The translations under genes and the position numbers were made by a program. The notes below the pieces were generated by a model. The model worked only from the letters and a program-made list of their open reading frames with translations. It had not been told where the DNA came from and made no database searches. This document shows positions 28,985 to 38,022 of a DNA stretch of 64,000 bases, in pieces. How positions within the stretch are numbered: the stretch's first letter is position 1; every line of letters begins with the position of its first letter. Source of the stretch: Glaciihabitans sp. INWT7 (lineage in GTDB: Bacteria; Actinomycetota; Actinomycetes; Actinomycetales; Microbacteriaceae); NCBI RefSeq assembly GCF_014217685.1, contig NZ_CP043653.1, positions 1,988,419 through 2,052,418 on the forward strand, in the 5' to 3' direction.

Positions 28985-29322
28985 AGTGGAGACTTCCTCG
29001 GCGGCTTTCTACTCAGCGCGTTGAGATCACCGAATCGTCCTTCGATGAGCGCAATTCGCTTCGCTCTCCCCCAGTTCTGCACCTGCTTTTCACGCTCGAA
29101 GGCTTCGTCGATACGAACGAACTCTTGCGCGAATACCATTCGCACCGGGCGACGCCGCTTGGTGTATTCGGCGCCCTCGCCAGCGATGTGTTGAGCGAGT
29201 CTTCTTTGGAGGTCAATTGTGCTGCCGACGTAGAAAGACTTGTCGACGCATTCGAGAATGTACATGAGGGGCATGCCGCAGAGTGTGCTGCGCGGGGTCA
29301 TAGGTGCGCTGGAGTCATCCAC
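28975..29322 (-). CDS. GIY-YIG family nuclease-domain protein
   Basis: Up to 115 residues form a minimal GIY-YIG domain: MYILECVDKSFYVGSTIDLQRRLAQHIAGEGAEYTKRRRPVRMVF. It has the catalytic-type Tyr pair, Arg and Glu (EEREKQVQNWGRAKRIALIEG-like tail). Such single-domain proteins are common and of uncertain role (UPF0213-type). The start is ambiguous: ATG codons at 29322, 29301 and nearer the domain lack a clear SD. The stop lies within a dispersed repeat. Confidence 0.85.
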   Translation of the reverse strand: MDDSSAPMTPRSTLCGMPLMYILECVDKSFYVGSTIDLQRRLAQHIAGEGAEYTKRRRPVRMVFAQEFVRIDEAFEREKQVQNWGRAKRIALIEGRFGDLNALSRKPPRKSPLVE

Positions 29323-29325
29323 AGC

Positions 29326-29361
29326 GGTCTCGATACGGTCGCTGTGCGACCTACTCGACCA
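29326..29361. repeat. Dispersed element, copy 4
   Basis: GGTCTCGATAC, then a GGTCGC TGT GCGACC hairpin core, then TACTCGACCA. It lies just upstream of the GIY-YIG gene. Shorter echoes of the core (CGCTGTGCGACC) follow to about 29394. Confidence 0.8.
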
Positions 29362-29405
29362 CCCCAGGATCGCTGTGCGACCGCCTCGACCACCAAGAGG
29401 GAGGC

Positions 29406-29681
29406 TCAGTCTTCGACGGTGTGGGTCTGCTGCGGGTAGCTGTCATCGCTCCGCGCATCCTCGACCGCGAGCTCTCGCGTGCGACTGACCCTGAAAATGT
29501 ACAGCGCGTCCAGGAGGCCGGCCGTGTTACTGAGCAGCAGCGCGACGAACCAGGGTTTGCTGTCATCCTTCGCGGCGTGCCACAGCGAGGCGCCCTTCCA
29601 GGCGAGGGTCCAGGCCGCGAGCAACGAAATGAGCGCGAGCTGTGCGGGCTCTGGGCGTTTGTAGTCCATCCAATTTCCCAT
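29406..29681 (-). CDS. DUF5652-like small membrane protein
   Basis: The 91-residue product starts MGNWMDYKRPEPAQL, with two TM helices (about 15-35, LALISLLAAWTLAWKGASLW, and 45-67, PWFVALLLSNTAGLLDALYIF) and an acidic tail. The arrangement and the Trp/Phe pattern fit DUF5652, whose function is unknown. The ATG at 29681 is chosen over one at 29768 because the extra residues are low quality. Confidence 0.7.
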   Translation of the reverse strand: MGNWMDYKRPEPAQLALISLLAAWTLAWKGASLWHAAKDDSKPWFVALLLSNTAGLLDALYIFRVSRTRELAVEDARSDDSYPQQTHTVED

Positions 29682-29784
29682 GGCAACAAGTTTGCGCTTT
29701 TGCGCCGGGCGCCGACAGGGTCGAATGTCCTGATTCTGCGACGGTGACCAAACCAGGATTGCGGTCACGACGGTTTTGTGGGCC

Positions 29785-29826
29785 GGTCTCGATACGCTCG
29801 CTGGCGCTCGCTACTCGACCAACGAC
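29785..29826. repeat. Dispersed element, copy 5
   Basis: A 42-bp unit, GGTCTCGATACGCTCGCT...TACTCGACCAACGAC, identical in full to copy 6 ten bases away. Between copies 4 and 5 I see no gene other than the DUF5652-like one. Confidence 0.9.
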
Positions 29827-29836
29827 AGGAGCACGC

Positions 29837-29878
29837 GGTCTCGATACGCTCGCTGGCGCTCGCTACTCGACCAACGAC
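29837..29878. repeat. Dispersed element, copy 6 (supplies the TetR gene end)
   Basis: A 42-bp exact repeat of copy 5. The stop codon of the minus-strand TetR gene (29863-29865) lies inside it, so the last residues of that protein, SLVE, come from the repeat. Confidence 0.9.
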
Positions 29879-30477
29879 ACGGTGAGGCCGACCGAGACGA
29901 TTTCGAAGGCCTCCGACATGTAATCGGCGAGGGGACAGCGGCCGATGCCGTCCCGTGCCCAGACCGTCCAGGCTGCCGAGATGGCGCCCGAGAGCGCGTT
30001 CGCGGCGCTCAGCACCAACAGGTCATCCGGGGCTCGTCGCAGCTGACGAGCAAGGAACCCGGCGATGAGGTCGGAGCGTCGGGCGAGCCGGGCGAGACCG
30101 GATACCCGGGTCTCCTCGGCCGTGCCCATCACATCGTCTTGGGTCAGCGCAAGGGGTACCCGGTCCACTCCGATCTCGGAGACCACGCGCAGTGTCGCCG
30201 CCCGCATCTCGGCGAGCGCGGGGCGACCCTCCGGCACCGCCTGCAGCTCGATCGCGAGGCGGTCGATCGCGGCATCCAGCTCGACCCAGAGCACATCGCT
30301 CTTGGCGCCGAAGTAGTTGAAGAAGGTATTGCGGCTCACCCCTGCGCGCTGCGTGATCTGTTCGATCGTGGTGAGCGCGTAGGTGTTCTCGAGAAAGAGT
30401 TCGGCTGCGGCATCCTCGATGACGGCGCGGGATGATGTGCGCGGGCGTCCGACGGCGTTCGGTGTGCCAGGGACCAT
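29863..30477 (-). CDS. TetR/AcrR-family transcriptional regulator
   Basis: The 204-residue product has an HTH domain at residues about 12-58 (IEDAAAELFLENTYALTTIEQITQRAGVSRNTFFNYFGAKSDVLW), the standard TetR form. A ligand-binding C-terminal half of unknown specificity follows. The start is the ATG at 30477, with GGAGGA seven bases upstream. It is transcribed divergently from the ABC transporter operon and may repress it. The C-terminal residues after VGLTV are encoded by a dispersed repeat. Confidence 0.9.
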   Translation of the reverse strand: MVPGTPNAVGRPRTSSRAVIEDAAAELFLENTYALTTIEQITQRAGVSRNTFFNYFGAKSDVLWVELDAAIDRLAIELQAVPEGRPALAEMRAATLRVVSEIGVDRVPLALTQDDVMGTAEETRVSGLARLARRSDLIAGFLARQLRRAPDDLLVLSAANALSGAISAAWTVWARDGIGRCPLADYMSEAFEIVSVGLTVSLVE

Positions 30478-30499
30478 CTGTTCCTCCGCTGGGGCGTAA

Positions 30500-30518
30500 T
30501 ATTGTGCTGAGTCCAATA
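30500..30518. promoter_or_regulatory. Candidate TetR operator in the divergent intergenic region
   Basis: The 19-bp imperfect palindrome TATTGTGCTGAGTCCAATA lies midway between the TetR ATG and the binding-protein start, overlapping both likely promoters. The arms TATTG/CATTA-type match is TATTG with CAATA, and the inner bases are partly symmetrical. Assignment is by position and symmetry only. Confidence 0.4.
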
Positions 30519-30541
30519 ATAGAACCGAAAGAGTCTCCGTT

Positions 30542-32173
30542 TTGAAACGTGTCGCCGCCCCCGTCATCTCCATTCTCGCAGTCGCGCTCATCGCGAGCGG
30601 CTGCAGCGCCGCGCCTGCGCCGACAAGTACGAAACCGGTCTCCGGCGGCACTCTCGTCTATGCCTCCGGCGATGCCGAGCCGGATTGTCTAGATCCGCAC
30701 GTGGGGGGCAACTATCCGCAGGCGCTCGTGGCCACCCAATACCTCGAATCCCTCGTCTCCAAGAACACCGCGGGCGAAATCATCCCGTGGCTCGCAACCA
30801 CGTGGTCCGAGTCTGCCGACGGACTGAGTTGGGACTTCACCCTCAAGAAGAACGTGAAGTTCACCGACGGTACCGCCCTCACCCCCGAGGCGATCGCGGC
30901 GAATGTGGCGCACGTCCAAAACCCGGCCACTGGATCATCCACCGGCTACCTCGCCCTGCAGAAGGTGACCGCGGTGACCGCGGTGTCGGCGGATGTCGCC
31001 CGCTTCACCCTCTCGACCCCGGACAGCGCGCTGCTCGACTCGCTCTCCCAGCCCTGGCTCGCAATCGAGTCCGCCACCGCGCTGAAACGCAGCCAGGCCG
31101 TCAACTGCGAGTCCCCGGTGGGCACCGGACCGTTCGTCGTGAAGAAGTGGACGCACCAGCAGTCGATCAGCCTCGTGCGCAACGACGACTACACCTCTCC
31201 CCCGGCGGATGCCGCCCACACCGGCCGCGCCTACCTGAAGGCGATCGACTGGCGCTTCCTGCCCGACTCCGCCTCGCGCTACGCCGCGCTGCAGGCCGGC
31301 ACGGTCGATGTGATCGACAATGTGCAACCGGACACCCTCGTGGCCGCGAAGAAGAGCAATGACCTCGTCGCCATCGACGCACCCCGGCCCGGGGCATCCA
31401 ATCGCATCGAATTGAACTCGAGCATCGCGCCGTTCGACGACGTGAAGGTGCGCGAGGCCTTCATCCGGTCCGCCAACGTGAACGACGCGGTCACGAGCCT
31501 CTTCTTCGGCACCGCGAAGCGCTCGTACTCTCCGTTGTCGAGCGTAGAGAAGGCCGGATACTCCGATCCCTCGCTCTTCGACTACGACCAGAAGGCCGCA
31601 GCCCAGCTCCTGGATGCGGCGGGCTGGTCCACCAAGAACGCCGACGGGTACCGCACCAAAGACGGCGCCGTGCTCGAACTCTCCTTTCCGGTGAGCACCA
31701 ACCAGTCGATCCCCGCCGAGCAGTCGCTGTTCGAGCAGCTACAGGCCACTTCGAAGCAGGCCGGGTTCAAGGTGGACCTCAAGCCCCTCGATCTCTCCAG
31801 CTGGTACGGCGCCCTCGGCAAGAACCAGTACAACCTGGTGAGCGCCCCTTATACGAAGGTGGGGCCGGATGTCTTGCGCATCCTGTTCGACTCCGCCGGC
31901 ACCATCCCCGCGCCGAGCGGCTACTTCGCCAACCACTCCCAGGTGAAGGACCCGGCGCTCGACGCGCTTCTCGAGAAGGCCGCCGTCTCCTCCGATGCCG
32001 CCGAACGGCTGTCGCTGTACAAGCAGGCGCAGCAGATCGTGCTGAAGGGCTTCTACATCCTGCCCCTCTACGACCAGCAGAATCACTACCTGCACCGCTC
32101 TCTCGTGAAGGGCCTGCGGGCGATGCCGACGGTATCGACCCCCACGATGTACGACTCGTGGCTCTCCCGGTAG
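30542..32173 (+). CDS. ABC transporter substrate-binding lipoprotein, SBP family 5 (peptide/nickel type)
   Basis: The 543-residue product has a lipoprotein signal peptide ending in the lipobox IASGCSAAP. Family 5 sequence follows: LVYASGDAEPDCLDPHVGGNYP, and PWLATTWSESADGLSWDFTLKKNVKFTDGT. It binds a dipeptide, opine, nickel-chelate or related ligand outside the cell and passes it to the permeases encoded next. It starts at TTG, which is unusual. It begins the operon opposite the TetR gene. Confidence 0.92.
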   Translation: MKRVAAPVISILAVALIASGCSAAPAPTSTKPVSGGTLVYASGDAEPDCLDPHVGGNYPQALVATQYLESLVSKNTAGEIIPWLATTWSESADGLSWDFTLKKNVKFTDGTALTPEAIAANVAHVQNPATGSSTGYLALQKVTAVTAVSADVARFTLSTPDSALLDSLSQPWLAIESATALKRSQAVNCESPVGTGPFVVKKWTHQQSISLVRNDDYTSPPADAAHTGRAYLKAIDWRFLPDSASRYAALQAGTVDVIDNVQPDTLVAAKKSNDLVAIDAPRPGASNRIELNSSIAPFDDVKVREAFIRSANVNDAVTSLFFGTAKRSYSPLSSVEKAGYSDPSLFDYDQKAAAQLLDAAGWSTKNADGYRTKDGAVLELSFPVSTNQSIPAEQSLFEQLQATSKQAGFKVDLKPLDLSSWYGALGKNQYNLVSAPYTKVGPDVLRILFDSAGTIPAPSGYFANHSQVKDPALDALLEKAAVSSDAAERLSLYKQAQQIVLKGFYILPLYDQQNHYLHRSLVKGLRAMPTVSTPTMYDSWLSR

Positions 32174-33132
32174 CGGCTCTACCGGGGACCGGGAGGCACA
32201 GGCACTGGGCTCCCTGGGCTGTGCTGCGGGCCGGTGGTGTGGCCTTCGTGCTCTGGGCGGTGGCCACGGTCACCTTCTTCGCGATCCGGCTGATCCCGGG
32301 GGACCCCGCCGAGGCGATCCTCGGCGGGCCCGGTACTCAGGCGAGCGCGGCGGCGCTCGCCAAGGCACGGGCCGACTACGGTCTCGACCAGCCGCTCTTC
32401 GTGCAATACCTGCAATATCTCGGTCGGCTGCTTCGCGGCGATCTGGGCACGTCTTACGCGCTCAAACGCCCGGTCATCGCTGTCGTCGGCGAGAACCTCG
32501 GCGGCACTCTTCTGCTGGCGGTGGTGTCGCTGATCATCGCAGCGGTGATCGCGCTCGCGCTCGCGGCCTGGTCGGCCCAGGGCGGGCGGGTGGCATCCGC
32601 CGTGAGCTGGGTGCTCGAGGTCGTCGCCGCTGCGGTGCCGCACTTCTGGCTGGCGATCAGCCTGATCCTGCTGTTCTCCACGACTCTCGGCTGGCTGCCC
32701 CCGGTGAGTGTGCCCGGCCCGCTCGGACTCGTGCTTCCCGTTCTCACCCTCGCCCTGCCGCTCTCCGGATTTCTCGCGCAGGTGATGCGCGAATCGATCC
32801 TCGACGCGATTGCCTCGCCTTTCGTGCTCGCCGCCCGGGCCCGGGGCGAGGGGCCGAGCGGGGTGTTCTGGCGGCATGCGCTGCGTCACGCGGCGATTCC
32901 CGCCATCGGACTGGCCGGCTGGGCCTTCGGTTCCCTCATCAGCGGGGCTGTCGTCGTCGAGACAATCTTCGCGCGGCCCGGACTCGGACGCAGCCTGCTC
33001 TCGGCGGTGCAGCAGAGGGACGTGCCTCTCGTGCTCGGCGTCGTGCTCGTCGTCGCCCTCGGCTACATGCTTGTCACGACGCTGACAGATCTCGCCGACC
33101 GCGTTGTCGATCCTCGGTTGCGTGGTCGATGA
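32158..33132 (+). CDS. ABC transporter permease, DppB/OppB type
   Basis: The 324-residue product has an N-terminal TM helix and RLIPGDPAEAILGG, the characteristic DppB opening after TM1. Further helices follow, with the EAA-type loop ARARGEGPSGVFWRHALRHAAIP and a C-terminal VVETIFARPGLGRSLLSAVQQRDVPLV. The GTG start overlaps the preceding stop by 16 bp; an in-frame GTG nearer the first TM helix is possible. It forms the channel with the next gene's product. Confidence 0.92.
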   Translation: MALPVAALPGTGRHRHWAPWAVLRAGGVAFVLWAVATVTFFAIRLIPGDPAEAILGGPGTQASAAALAKARADYGLDQPLFVQYLQYLGRLLRGDLGTSYALKRPVIAVVGENLGGTLLLAVVSLIIAAVIALALAAWSAQGGRVASAVSWVLEVVAAAVPHFWLAISLILLFSTTLGWLPPVSVPGPLGLVLPVLTLALPLSGFLAQVMRESILDAIASPFVLAARARGEGPSGVFWRHALRHAAIPAIGLAGWAFGSLISGAVVVETIFARPGLGRSLLSAVQQRDVPLVLGVVLVVALGYMLVTTLTDLADRVVDPRLRGR

Positions 33133-33926
33133 GACGCATCCTGCCGTGGATCGGAGTCGGGGCGCTCCTCTTCCTGCTGCTCGCGGCCCTCGTGCCCGGC
33201 CTGCTTGCGCCGGCCGATCCGCTGGCCATCCATCCCACCCAGAGCTTTCGAGCCCCCTCCTTCGGCCACCTCTTCGGCACCGATGAATCCGGCAGGGACA
33301 TCTATACGCGCATCATCCACGGCACCGGAGCCTCCCTGCTGATCGGCATCTCCGCCACGGCAATCGGCGTGGGTCTTGCGCTCGTCTTCGGGCTGCTCGC
33401 CGGGCTCGGTCCGCGCTGGCTCGACTTCGGCACCACCCGCTTTCTCGAGGTGCTCTTCGCCTTCCCCGGGCTGCTTCTCGCGCTGCTCTTCATCGTCGTG
33501 TACGGACCCGGCGTCGTCACGTCGACCATCGCCGTGGGGCTCGCCACCGCGCCGGGCTACGCCCGCATCATCCGCAGTCGCGTGCTCGTTGTGCGCCGCG
33601 CGCCCTACCTCGAATCGGCGACGGTGCTCGGGCGCGGCTGGTGGTTCCGTCTCCGGCAGCACCTGGTCCCCAACGTGGCAGGATCGCTCTTCGTGCTGGT
33701 CACCCTCGGCATCGGCCAGTCCATCGTCTGGGCCTCGTCGCTCAGCTATCTCGGGCTCGGTGCGGTGCCGCCCGCGGCCGAGTGGGGCGCGATGCTCTCG
33801 GCTGGTCGCACCTACCTCGCCTCCTCCTGGTGGATGACGTTCTTTCCGGGTCTGTTCATCCTGATCAGCGCGGTGGCGACGACCCTGGTCGGGCGCGGGC
33901 TGCAGGAACGGAGCCGGCAATCGTGA
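33129..33926 (+). CDS. ABC transporter permease, DppC/OppC type
   Basis: The 265-residue product has an N-terminal TM segment and SFGHLFGTDESGRDIYTRIIHG, the DppC signature. Further signature blocks are the EAA loop (ESATVLGRGWWFRLRQHLVPN) and GAVPPAAEWGAMLSAGRTYL near the C-terminus. The ATG overlaps the upstream stop in ATGA, and its own stop overlaps the ATPase start in GTGA, indicating coupled translation. Confidence 0.93.
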   Translation: MRRILPWIGVGALLFLLLAALVPGLLAPADPLAIHPTQSFRAPSFGHLFGTDESGRDIYTRIIHGTGASLLIGISATAIGVGLALVFGLLAGLGPRWLDFGTTRFLEVLFAFPGLLLALLFIVVYGPGVVTSTIAVGLATAPGYARIIRSRVLVVRRAPYLESATVLGRGWWFRLRQHLVPNVAGSLFVLVTLGIGQSIVWASSLSYLGLGAVPPAAEWGAMLSAGRTYLASSWWMTFFPGLFILISAVATTLVGRGLQERSRQS

Positions 33927-35476
33927 CTCCACTGGTGAGCGTGCGCGACCTCTCCGTCAGTTTCGGTGCTCCCGTCGTCTCGGGCGTCTCGTTCGACATC
34001 GAACCGGGGCAGTGTGTCGCCATCGTCGGCGAATCCGGATCGGGCAAGAGCGTCACTGCGCGGGCGCTGCTCGGCCTCACCGGCGGCGCGGTCACAGCAT
34101 CGACGCTGCGCTTCGACACGACCGACATCGCGGATGCCTCCCGCCGCCAGCTGCAGCGCCTCCGCGGGCGGCACATCGGCTTCATCTCGCAGGGGGCACT
34201 GGTGGCCCTCGATCCGTTGCGGCCGGTAGGGCGGGAGATCGCAGACCCGCTTCGCCTGCACACCTCGCTCTCCCCCGCCGAGCGCCAGGCACGAATGCTC
34301 GAACTGCTCGCACAGGTGGGCATGCCGAATCCCGCGCTGCGCGCGTCCCAGCGTGCGGATGAGCTCTCCGGAGGGCTTCGTCAACGAGCTGTCATCGCCT
34401 CGGCGATAGCTCTGCAACCACGACTCATCATCGCCGATGAACCGACGACCGCGCTCGACACCACAGTGCAGGCCGGCATCCTCGAACTGCTCGAGCGGCT
34501 TCGGCAGGAGGGAGCCGCCGTGCTGCTGATCAGCCACGACCTGGCTGTGGTGAGCCGGCTGGCCTCCCAGGTGCTCGTGATGAGCGAGGGACGCGTGGTC
34601 GAGAGCGGCCCGACCCATTCGGTGCTCTCTGCACCGCAGCATCCGTACACCCGAAGGCTGATAGCGGCCGTGCCCGCCGGACGGCCTCGTTTCTCCCGGC
34701 TCACGGAAGAGCCACCGGCACTCGAAACGCCGGTGGAACCCGCCATCGTGCTCGCCGCACAGGGACTCTCCCGGCGATTCGACACCCTGCAGGCCGTCGA
34801 CGGCGTCAGCTTCTCCCTCCGGCGTGGGCGCACCCTCGGAATCGTCGGCGAATCCGGCTCGGGTAAGACCACCCTCGCCCGCTTGGTGCTCGCCCTCGAG
34901 CCGCCGGATGCCGGGCAGGTCTCCCTGCTCGGCGAGCCGTGGAGCGGCGTGCCGGAGTCTGCGCGACGAGCTCGGCGTCCGCGCATCGGCGCTATCTACC
35001 AGGACGCCGTCAGTTCGTTCGATCCGCGCTGGACGGTCGGGCGCATCCTCGCGGATGCACTCGGCGACAAGGAAGGTGTGCCGGCCTTGCTTGAGTCGGT
35101 CGGGCTCTCCGCGGCGCTGGCCGCCCGCCGCCCTCGGCATCTCTCCGGCGGACAGCAGCAGCGCGTCGCGATCGCGCGCGCCATCGCGCCGCGTCCGGAC
35201 ATCCTGATCTGCGACGAGCCGGTGTCGAGTCTCGACGTGTCGGTGCAGGCGCAGGTGCTCGACCTGCTCGACGACCTGCAACGCTCACTCGGGCTCAGCT
35301 ACCTGTTCATCACGCACGATCTCGGCGTCGTTCGGCACATGAGCGACGATGTGCTGGTCATGCGACACGGTCGGATCGTCGAGGCCGGCGCGACCGAGGC
35401 GGTGTTCCGGGCACCGCAGGATGACTACACGAAAGAGCTGCTCGCCTCTGCGCCGCGCCTGCCGACGGCCGACTGA
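33923..35476 (+). CDS. ABC transporter ATP-binding protein, two fused nucleotide-binding domains (DppD-DppF type)
   Basis: The 517-residue product contains two complete ABC domains. The first (about 1-250) has [30 protein letters not shown] (signature with Leu-Arg in place of Gln-Gln) and DEPTTALD. The second (about 280-515) has GESGSGKTTLARL, LSGGQQQRVAIARAIA and DEPVSSLDVSVQ. Each contains the oligopeptide-ABC C-terminal motif (HPYTRRL in the first, DDYTKELLAS in the second). Fusion replaces the usual separate DppD and DppF proteins. The GTG start overlaps the permease stop. Confidence 0.93.
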   Translation: MTPLVSVRDLSVSFGAPVVSGVSFDIEPGQCVAIVGESGSGKSVTARALLGLTGGAVTASTLRFDTTDIADASRRQLQRLRGRHIGFISQGALVALDPLRPVGREIADPLRLHTSLSPAERQARMLELLAQVGMPNPALRASQRADELSGGLRQRAVIASAIALQPRLIIADEPTTALDTTVQAGILELLERLRQEGAAVLLISHDLAVVSRLASQVLVMSEGRVVESGPTHSVLSAPQHPYTRRLIAAVPAGRPRFSRLTEEPPALETPVEPAIVLAAQGLSRRFDTLQAVDGVSFSLRRGRTLGIVGESGSGKTTLARLVLALEPPDAGQVSLLGEPWSGVPESARRARRPRIGAIYQDAVSSFDPRWTVGRILADALGDKEGVPALLESVGLSAALAARRPRHLSGGQQQRVAIARAIAPRPDILICDEPVSSLDVSVQAQVLDLLDDLQRSLGLSYLFITHDLGVVRHMSDDVLVMRHGRIVEAGATEAVFRAPQDDYTKELLASAPRLPTAD

Positions 35477-35526
35477 CGGGGATCCCACCGGTACCGGGCA
35501 GAGATCAGCGTGAAAGACTTGATCGG

Positions 35527-37173
35527 ATGAGCATCGAAATCGCGCCCGCCTGGTGGACCTCAGCCGTCGTCTACCAGATCTACCCGCGCAGCTTCGCGGA
35601 CTCCACCGGTGACGGCATCGGTGACCTCGGCGGCATCCGGGGCAAGCTCGACTACCTGCAGGAGCTCGGGGTGGATGTCGTGTGGCTCTCCCCCGTCTAC
35701 CGCTCACCCCAGGCCGACAACGGCTACGACATCAGCGACTACCGGGACATCGACCCGCTCTTCGGCTCTCTCGACGAGTTCGACCTGCTGCTGGCCGAGG
35801 CGCACGCCAGAGGCATCAAGATCGTGATGGACCTCGTGGTGAACCACACGAGCGACGAGCACGCGTGGTTCGAGGAGTCCCGCAGCTCACTGGCCAACCC
35901 GAAGCGCGACTGGTACGTCTGGCGTGACGGAGTGGACGGCCGCGAGCCCAACCTCTGGCGCAGCATGTTCGGCGGACCGGCCTGGCAGCTCGATGCCGCA
36001 ACCGGCCAGTACTACCTGCATCTCTTCGCGGTGAAGCAACCCGATCTCAACTGGGAGAACCCCGAGGTGCGCGCCGCCGTCTACGAGATGATGAACTGGT
36101 GGCTCGACCGCGGCGTCGACGGCTTCCGCATGGACGTGATCAACCTCATCGCCAAGGTGCAGTCCGACCTCGTGGGCGACAGTCCCGGCTTCGTGATGGG
36201 CGATCAGGTGCACGACTACCTGCAGGAGATGAACCGCGAGGTCTTCGCCTCACGGGATGCCGACCTCATCACGGTCGGCGAGACGCCCGGTGCGACGGTG
36301 GATGACGCCATCCGGTTCACCAGTTCCGATCGGCTCGAGCTCGACATGGTCTTCCAGTTCGAGCATGTGGGCCTCGACCACGGTCCGCGCACCAAGTTCG
36401 ACAACGTGCCACTCAATCTCGTGGATCTCAAGCGGTCGCTCGGGCGTTGGCAGTCCGGCCTCGCCGAATCGGGCTGGAACAGCCTCTACTTCGGCAACCA
36501 CGACCAGCCGCGCTCCGTCTCGCGATTCGGCGATGACGGCGAATTCCGGTTCGAGTCGGCCACTCTGCTCGCCGCCATCCTGCACCTGCACCGCGGCACG
36601 CCCTACGTCTACCAGGGCGACGAGATCGGCATGACGAACGCCGGTTTCACCACCATCGAGCAGTACCAGGACATCGAATCGGTCAACTACTACGACGAAG
36701 AGATCGCCGCCGGGGCATCCGCCGCGGACATCGTGGAGTCGCTCGCCTTCCGCAGCCGTGACAATGCGCGCACCCCGGTGCAGTGGGATGCCTCGCCGGG
36801 GGCGGGTTTCACCACCGGCACGCCGTGGCTCGCGATCACTCCGAACCACAGCACTATCAACGTCGCGGCGGATCGGGCCGCCGGCTCCCGATCGATCTTC
36901 GAGTTCTACCGACGACTCATCGCGCTGCGGCACGAGTCATCGGTCGTGGCGCTCGGCGACTTCGAGATGCTCGAGCCGGAGCATCCGACGCTGTACGCGT
37001 TCACTCGGTCGCTGGGCGCGGAGTCGCTCCTTGTCGTGGGCAACTTCTCTTCCGGCACGCTCGAACGTCCGCTGTCTGCCGAAGGCGACCTGGTGATCGG
37101 CAACTACCCCCACGGTGAGGATGCCTCTGGGGTTTTGCGGCCGTGGGAGGTGCGGGTGATTCGGCGGCAGTGA
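35527..37173 (+). CDS. GH13 alpha-glucosidase (oligo-1,6-glucosidase-like)
   Basis: The 548-residue (beta/alpha)8 glycoside hydrolase begins WWTSAVVYQIYPRSFADSTGDGIGDLGGI. Its catalytic residues are Asp203 (GFRMDVIN), Glu252 (TVGETPG) and Asp326 (NHDQPR). It is probably intracellular, as no signal peptide is seen, and hydrolyses alpha-glucosidic bonds in maltose/isomaltose-type sugars; exact linkage is not determinable. It lies about 50 bp after the ABC ATPase but there is no evidence that they share a pathway. Confidence 0.93.
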   Translation: MSIEIAPAWWTSAVVYQIYPRSFADSTGDGIGDLGGIRGKLDYLQELGVDVVWLSPVYRSPQADNGYDISDYRDIDPLFGSLDEFDLLLAEAHARGIKIVMDLVVNHTSDEHAWFEESRSSLANPKRDWYVWRDGVDGREPNLWRSMFGGPAWQLDAATGQYYLHLFAVKQPDLNWENPEVRAAVYEMMNWWLDRGVDGFRMDVINLIAKVQSDLVGDSPGFVMGDQVHDYLQEMNREVFASRDADLITVGETPGATVDDAIRFTSSDRLELDMVFQFEHVGLDHGPRTKFDNVPLNLVDLKRSLGRWQSGLAESGWNSLYFGNHDQPRSVSRFGDDGEFRFESATLLAAILHLHRGTPYVYQGDEIGMTNAGFTTIEQYQDIESVNYYDEEIAAGASAADIVESLAFRSRDNARTPVQWDASPGAGFTTGTPWLAITPNHSTINVAADRAAGSRSIFEFYRRLIALRHESSVVALGDFEMLEPEHPTLYAFTRSLGAESLLVVGNFSSGTLERPLSAEGDLVIGNYPHGEDASGVLRPWEVRVIRRQ

Positions 37174-37366
37174 GCCGCTCGAGCACTTCGACGGTTATGA
37201 GGATGCCGGTCGCGACGACCGGTTGTTCACGGCCCGCCAGCGCACGGGCCTCGCTGCCCGAGACTGCGGATGCTGCTTGCCGGGTTGCGATCGGCCGCCG
37301 TACTGGTGCGAGGCGCACCACATCGTGCTCTGGCAGTGTCATCGTGGACGGATGAACCTCGCGGAC
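37172..37366 (+). pseudogene. HNH endonuclease (DUF222/13E12 repeat family) remnant, central part
   Basis: An uninterrupted fragment encodes DDRLFTARQRTGLAARDCGCCLPGCDRPPYWCEAHHIVLWQ and RGRMNLAD, the conserved HNH core of DUF222/13E12 proteins (Cys-x4-Cys, His-His, His-like positions). It has no start of its own and is preceded at once by the glucosidase stop. The homology ends at LAD at 37366 and continues at 38041, after the DUF4304 gene. Confidence 0.8.
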
Positions 37367-37405
37367 GAAGCAAATTGGAAATGCGTCCATTTGAGCCGAG
37401 TGGAC

Positions 37406-37933
37406 CTACCCCATGTGGCGGTGAAACCAAGGCAGCCCGAACTCCTCAATTTCAGCTAGAACTTCTGTTGCGGTCACAACACTCTCCTCGTCTGCACGGA
37501 CGTCCCACCACGTGTCCTCGTGCCCAGCGATCGGCCCAATTCGGTCGTGCGGAACCGCCTCACCGTAATCGACCCCCGCGGACGGACGCTTACCCAAGTA
37601 AGGATGCTCTTCAACTTCGCGCGCCCAGACATCCCGCGCTACTGCGGTCAGGTTGACGGTGAATCGTATGGCTTGGCGGTTGCTGTAAGCGGACTTCTGG
37701 AAACCCAGCAGTGCCCAATGGCTCGCTGACGCGAGCTCGTACCTTCCGCCGCTGCCCTTGAAACCAAGTTCCCGAAGTCGAGGCGAGATGGTCGTATCCA
37801 CCATGAGCTTGTAGCGCTCCTGGGCAGTTACATGGCATTCAAATGGAGGCTTGATCGGTACGTTGTTCCGAAGTCGCCATTTCATAAAAGTCTCATACGC
37901 TGACATTGGGTCAGTCTGCCAGTTCGTAGCCAT
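37406..37933 (-). CDS. DUF4304 domain-containing protein, likely recent acquisition
   Basis: The 175-residue protein contains RYKLMVDTTISPRLRELGFKGSGGRYELAS near the N-terminus, characteristic of DUF4304, then WALLGFQKSAYSN and a Trp/His-rich C-terminal region (WWDVRADEES... WFHRHMG). Function is unknown; DUF4304 proteins are small and sometimes sit in variable gene islands. Local base composition is visibly less G/C-rich than neighbours, and the gene stands between two halves of an HNH remnant, which suggests insertion. Confidence 0.8.
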   Translation of the reverse strand: MATNWQTDPMSAYETFMKWRLRNNVPIKPPFECHVTAQERYKLMVDTTISPRLRELGFKGSGGRYELASASHWALLGFQKSAYSNRQAIRFTVNLTAVARDVWAREVEEHPYLGKRPSAGVDYGEAVPHDRIGPIAGHEDTWWDVRADEESVVTATEVLAEIEEFGLPWFHRHMG

Positions 37934-38022
37934 GGCGCAGCGTAGCTACGAGTTGCGCTCAGCCGACAGGACGCTGTCATGCCACCGCGGGGGATTTATG
38001 CACTGATCGGCTGGGTAAGGGC

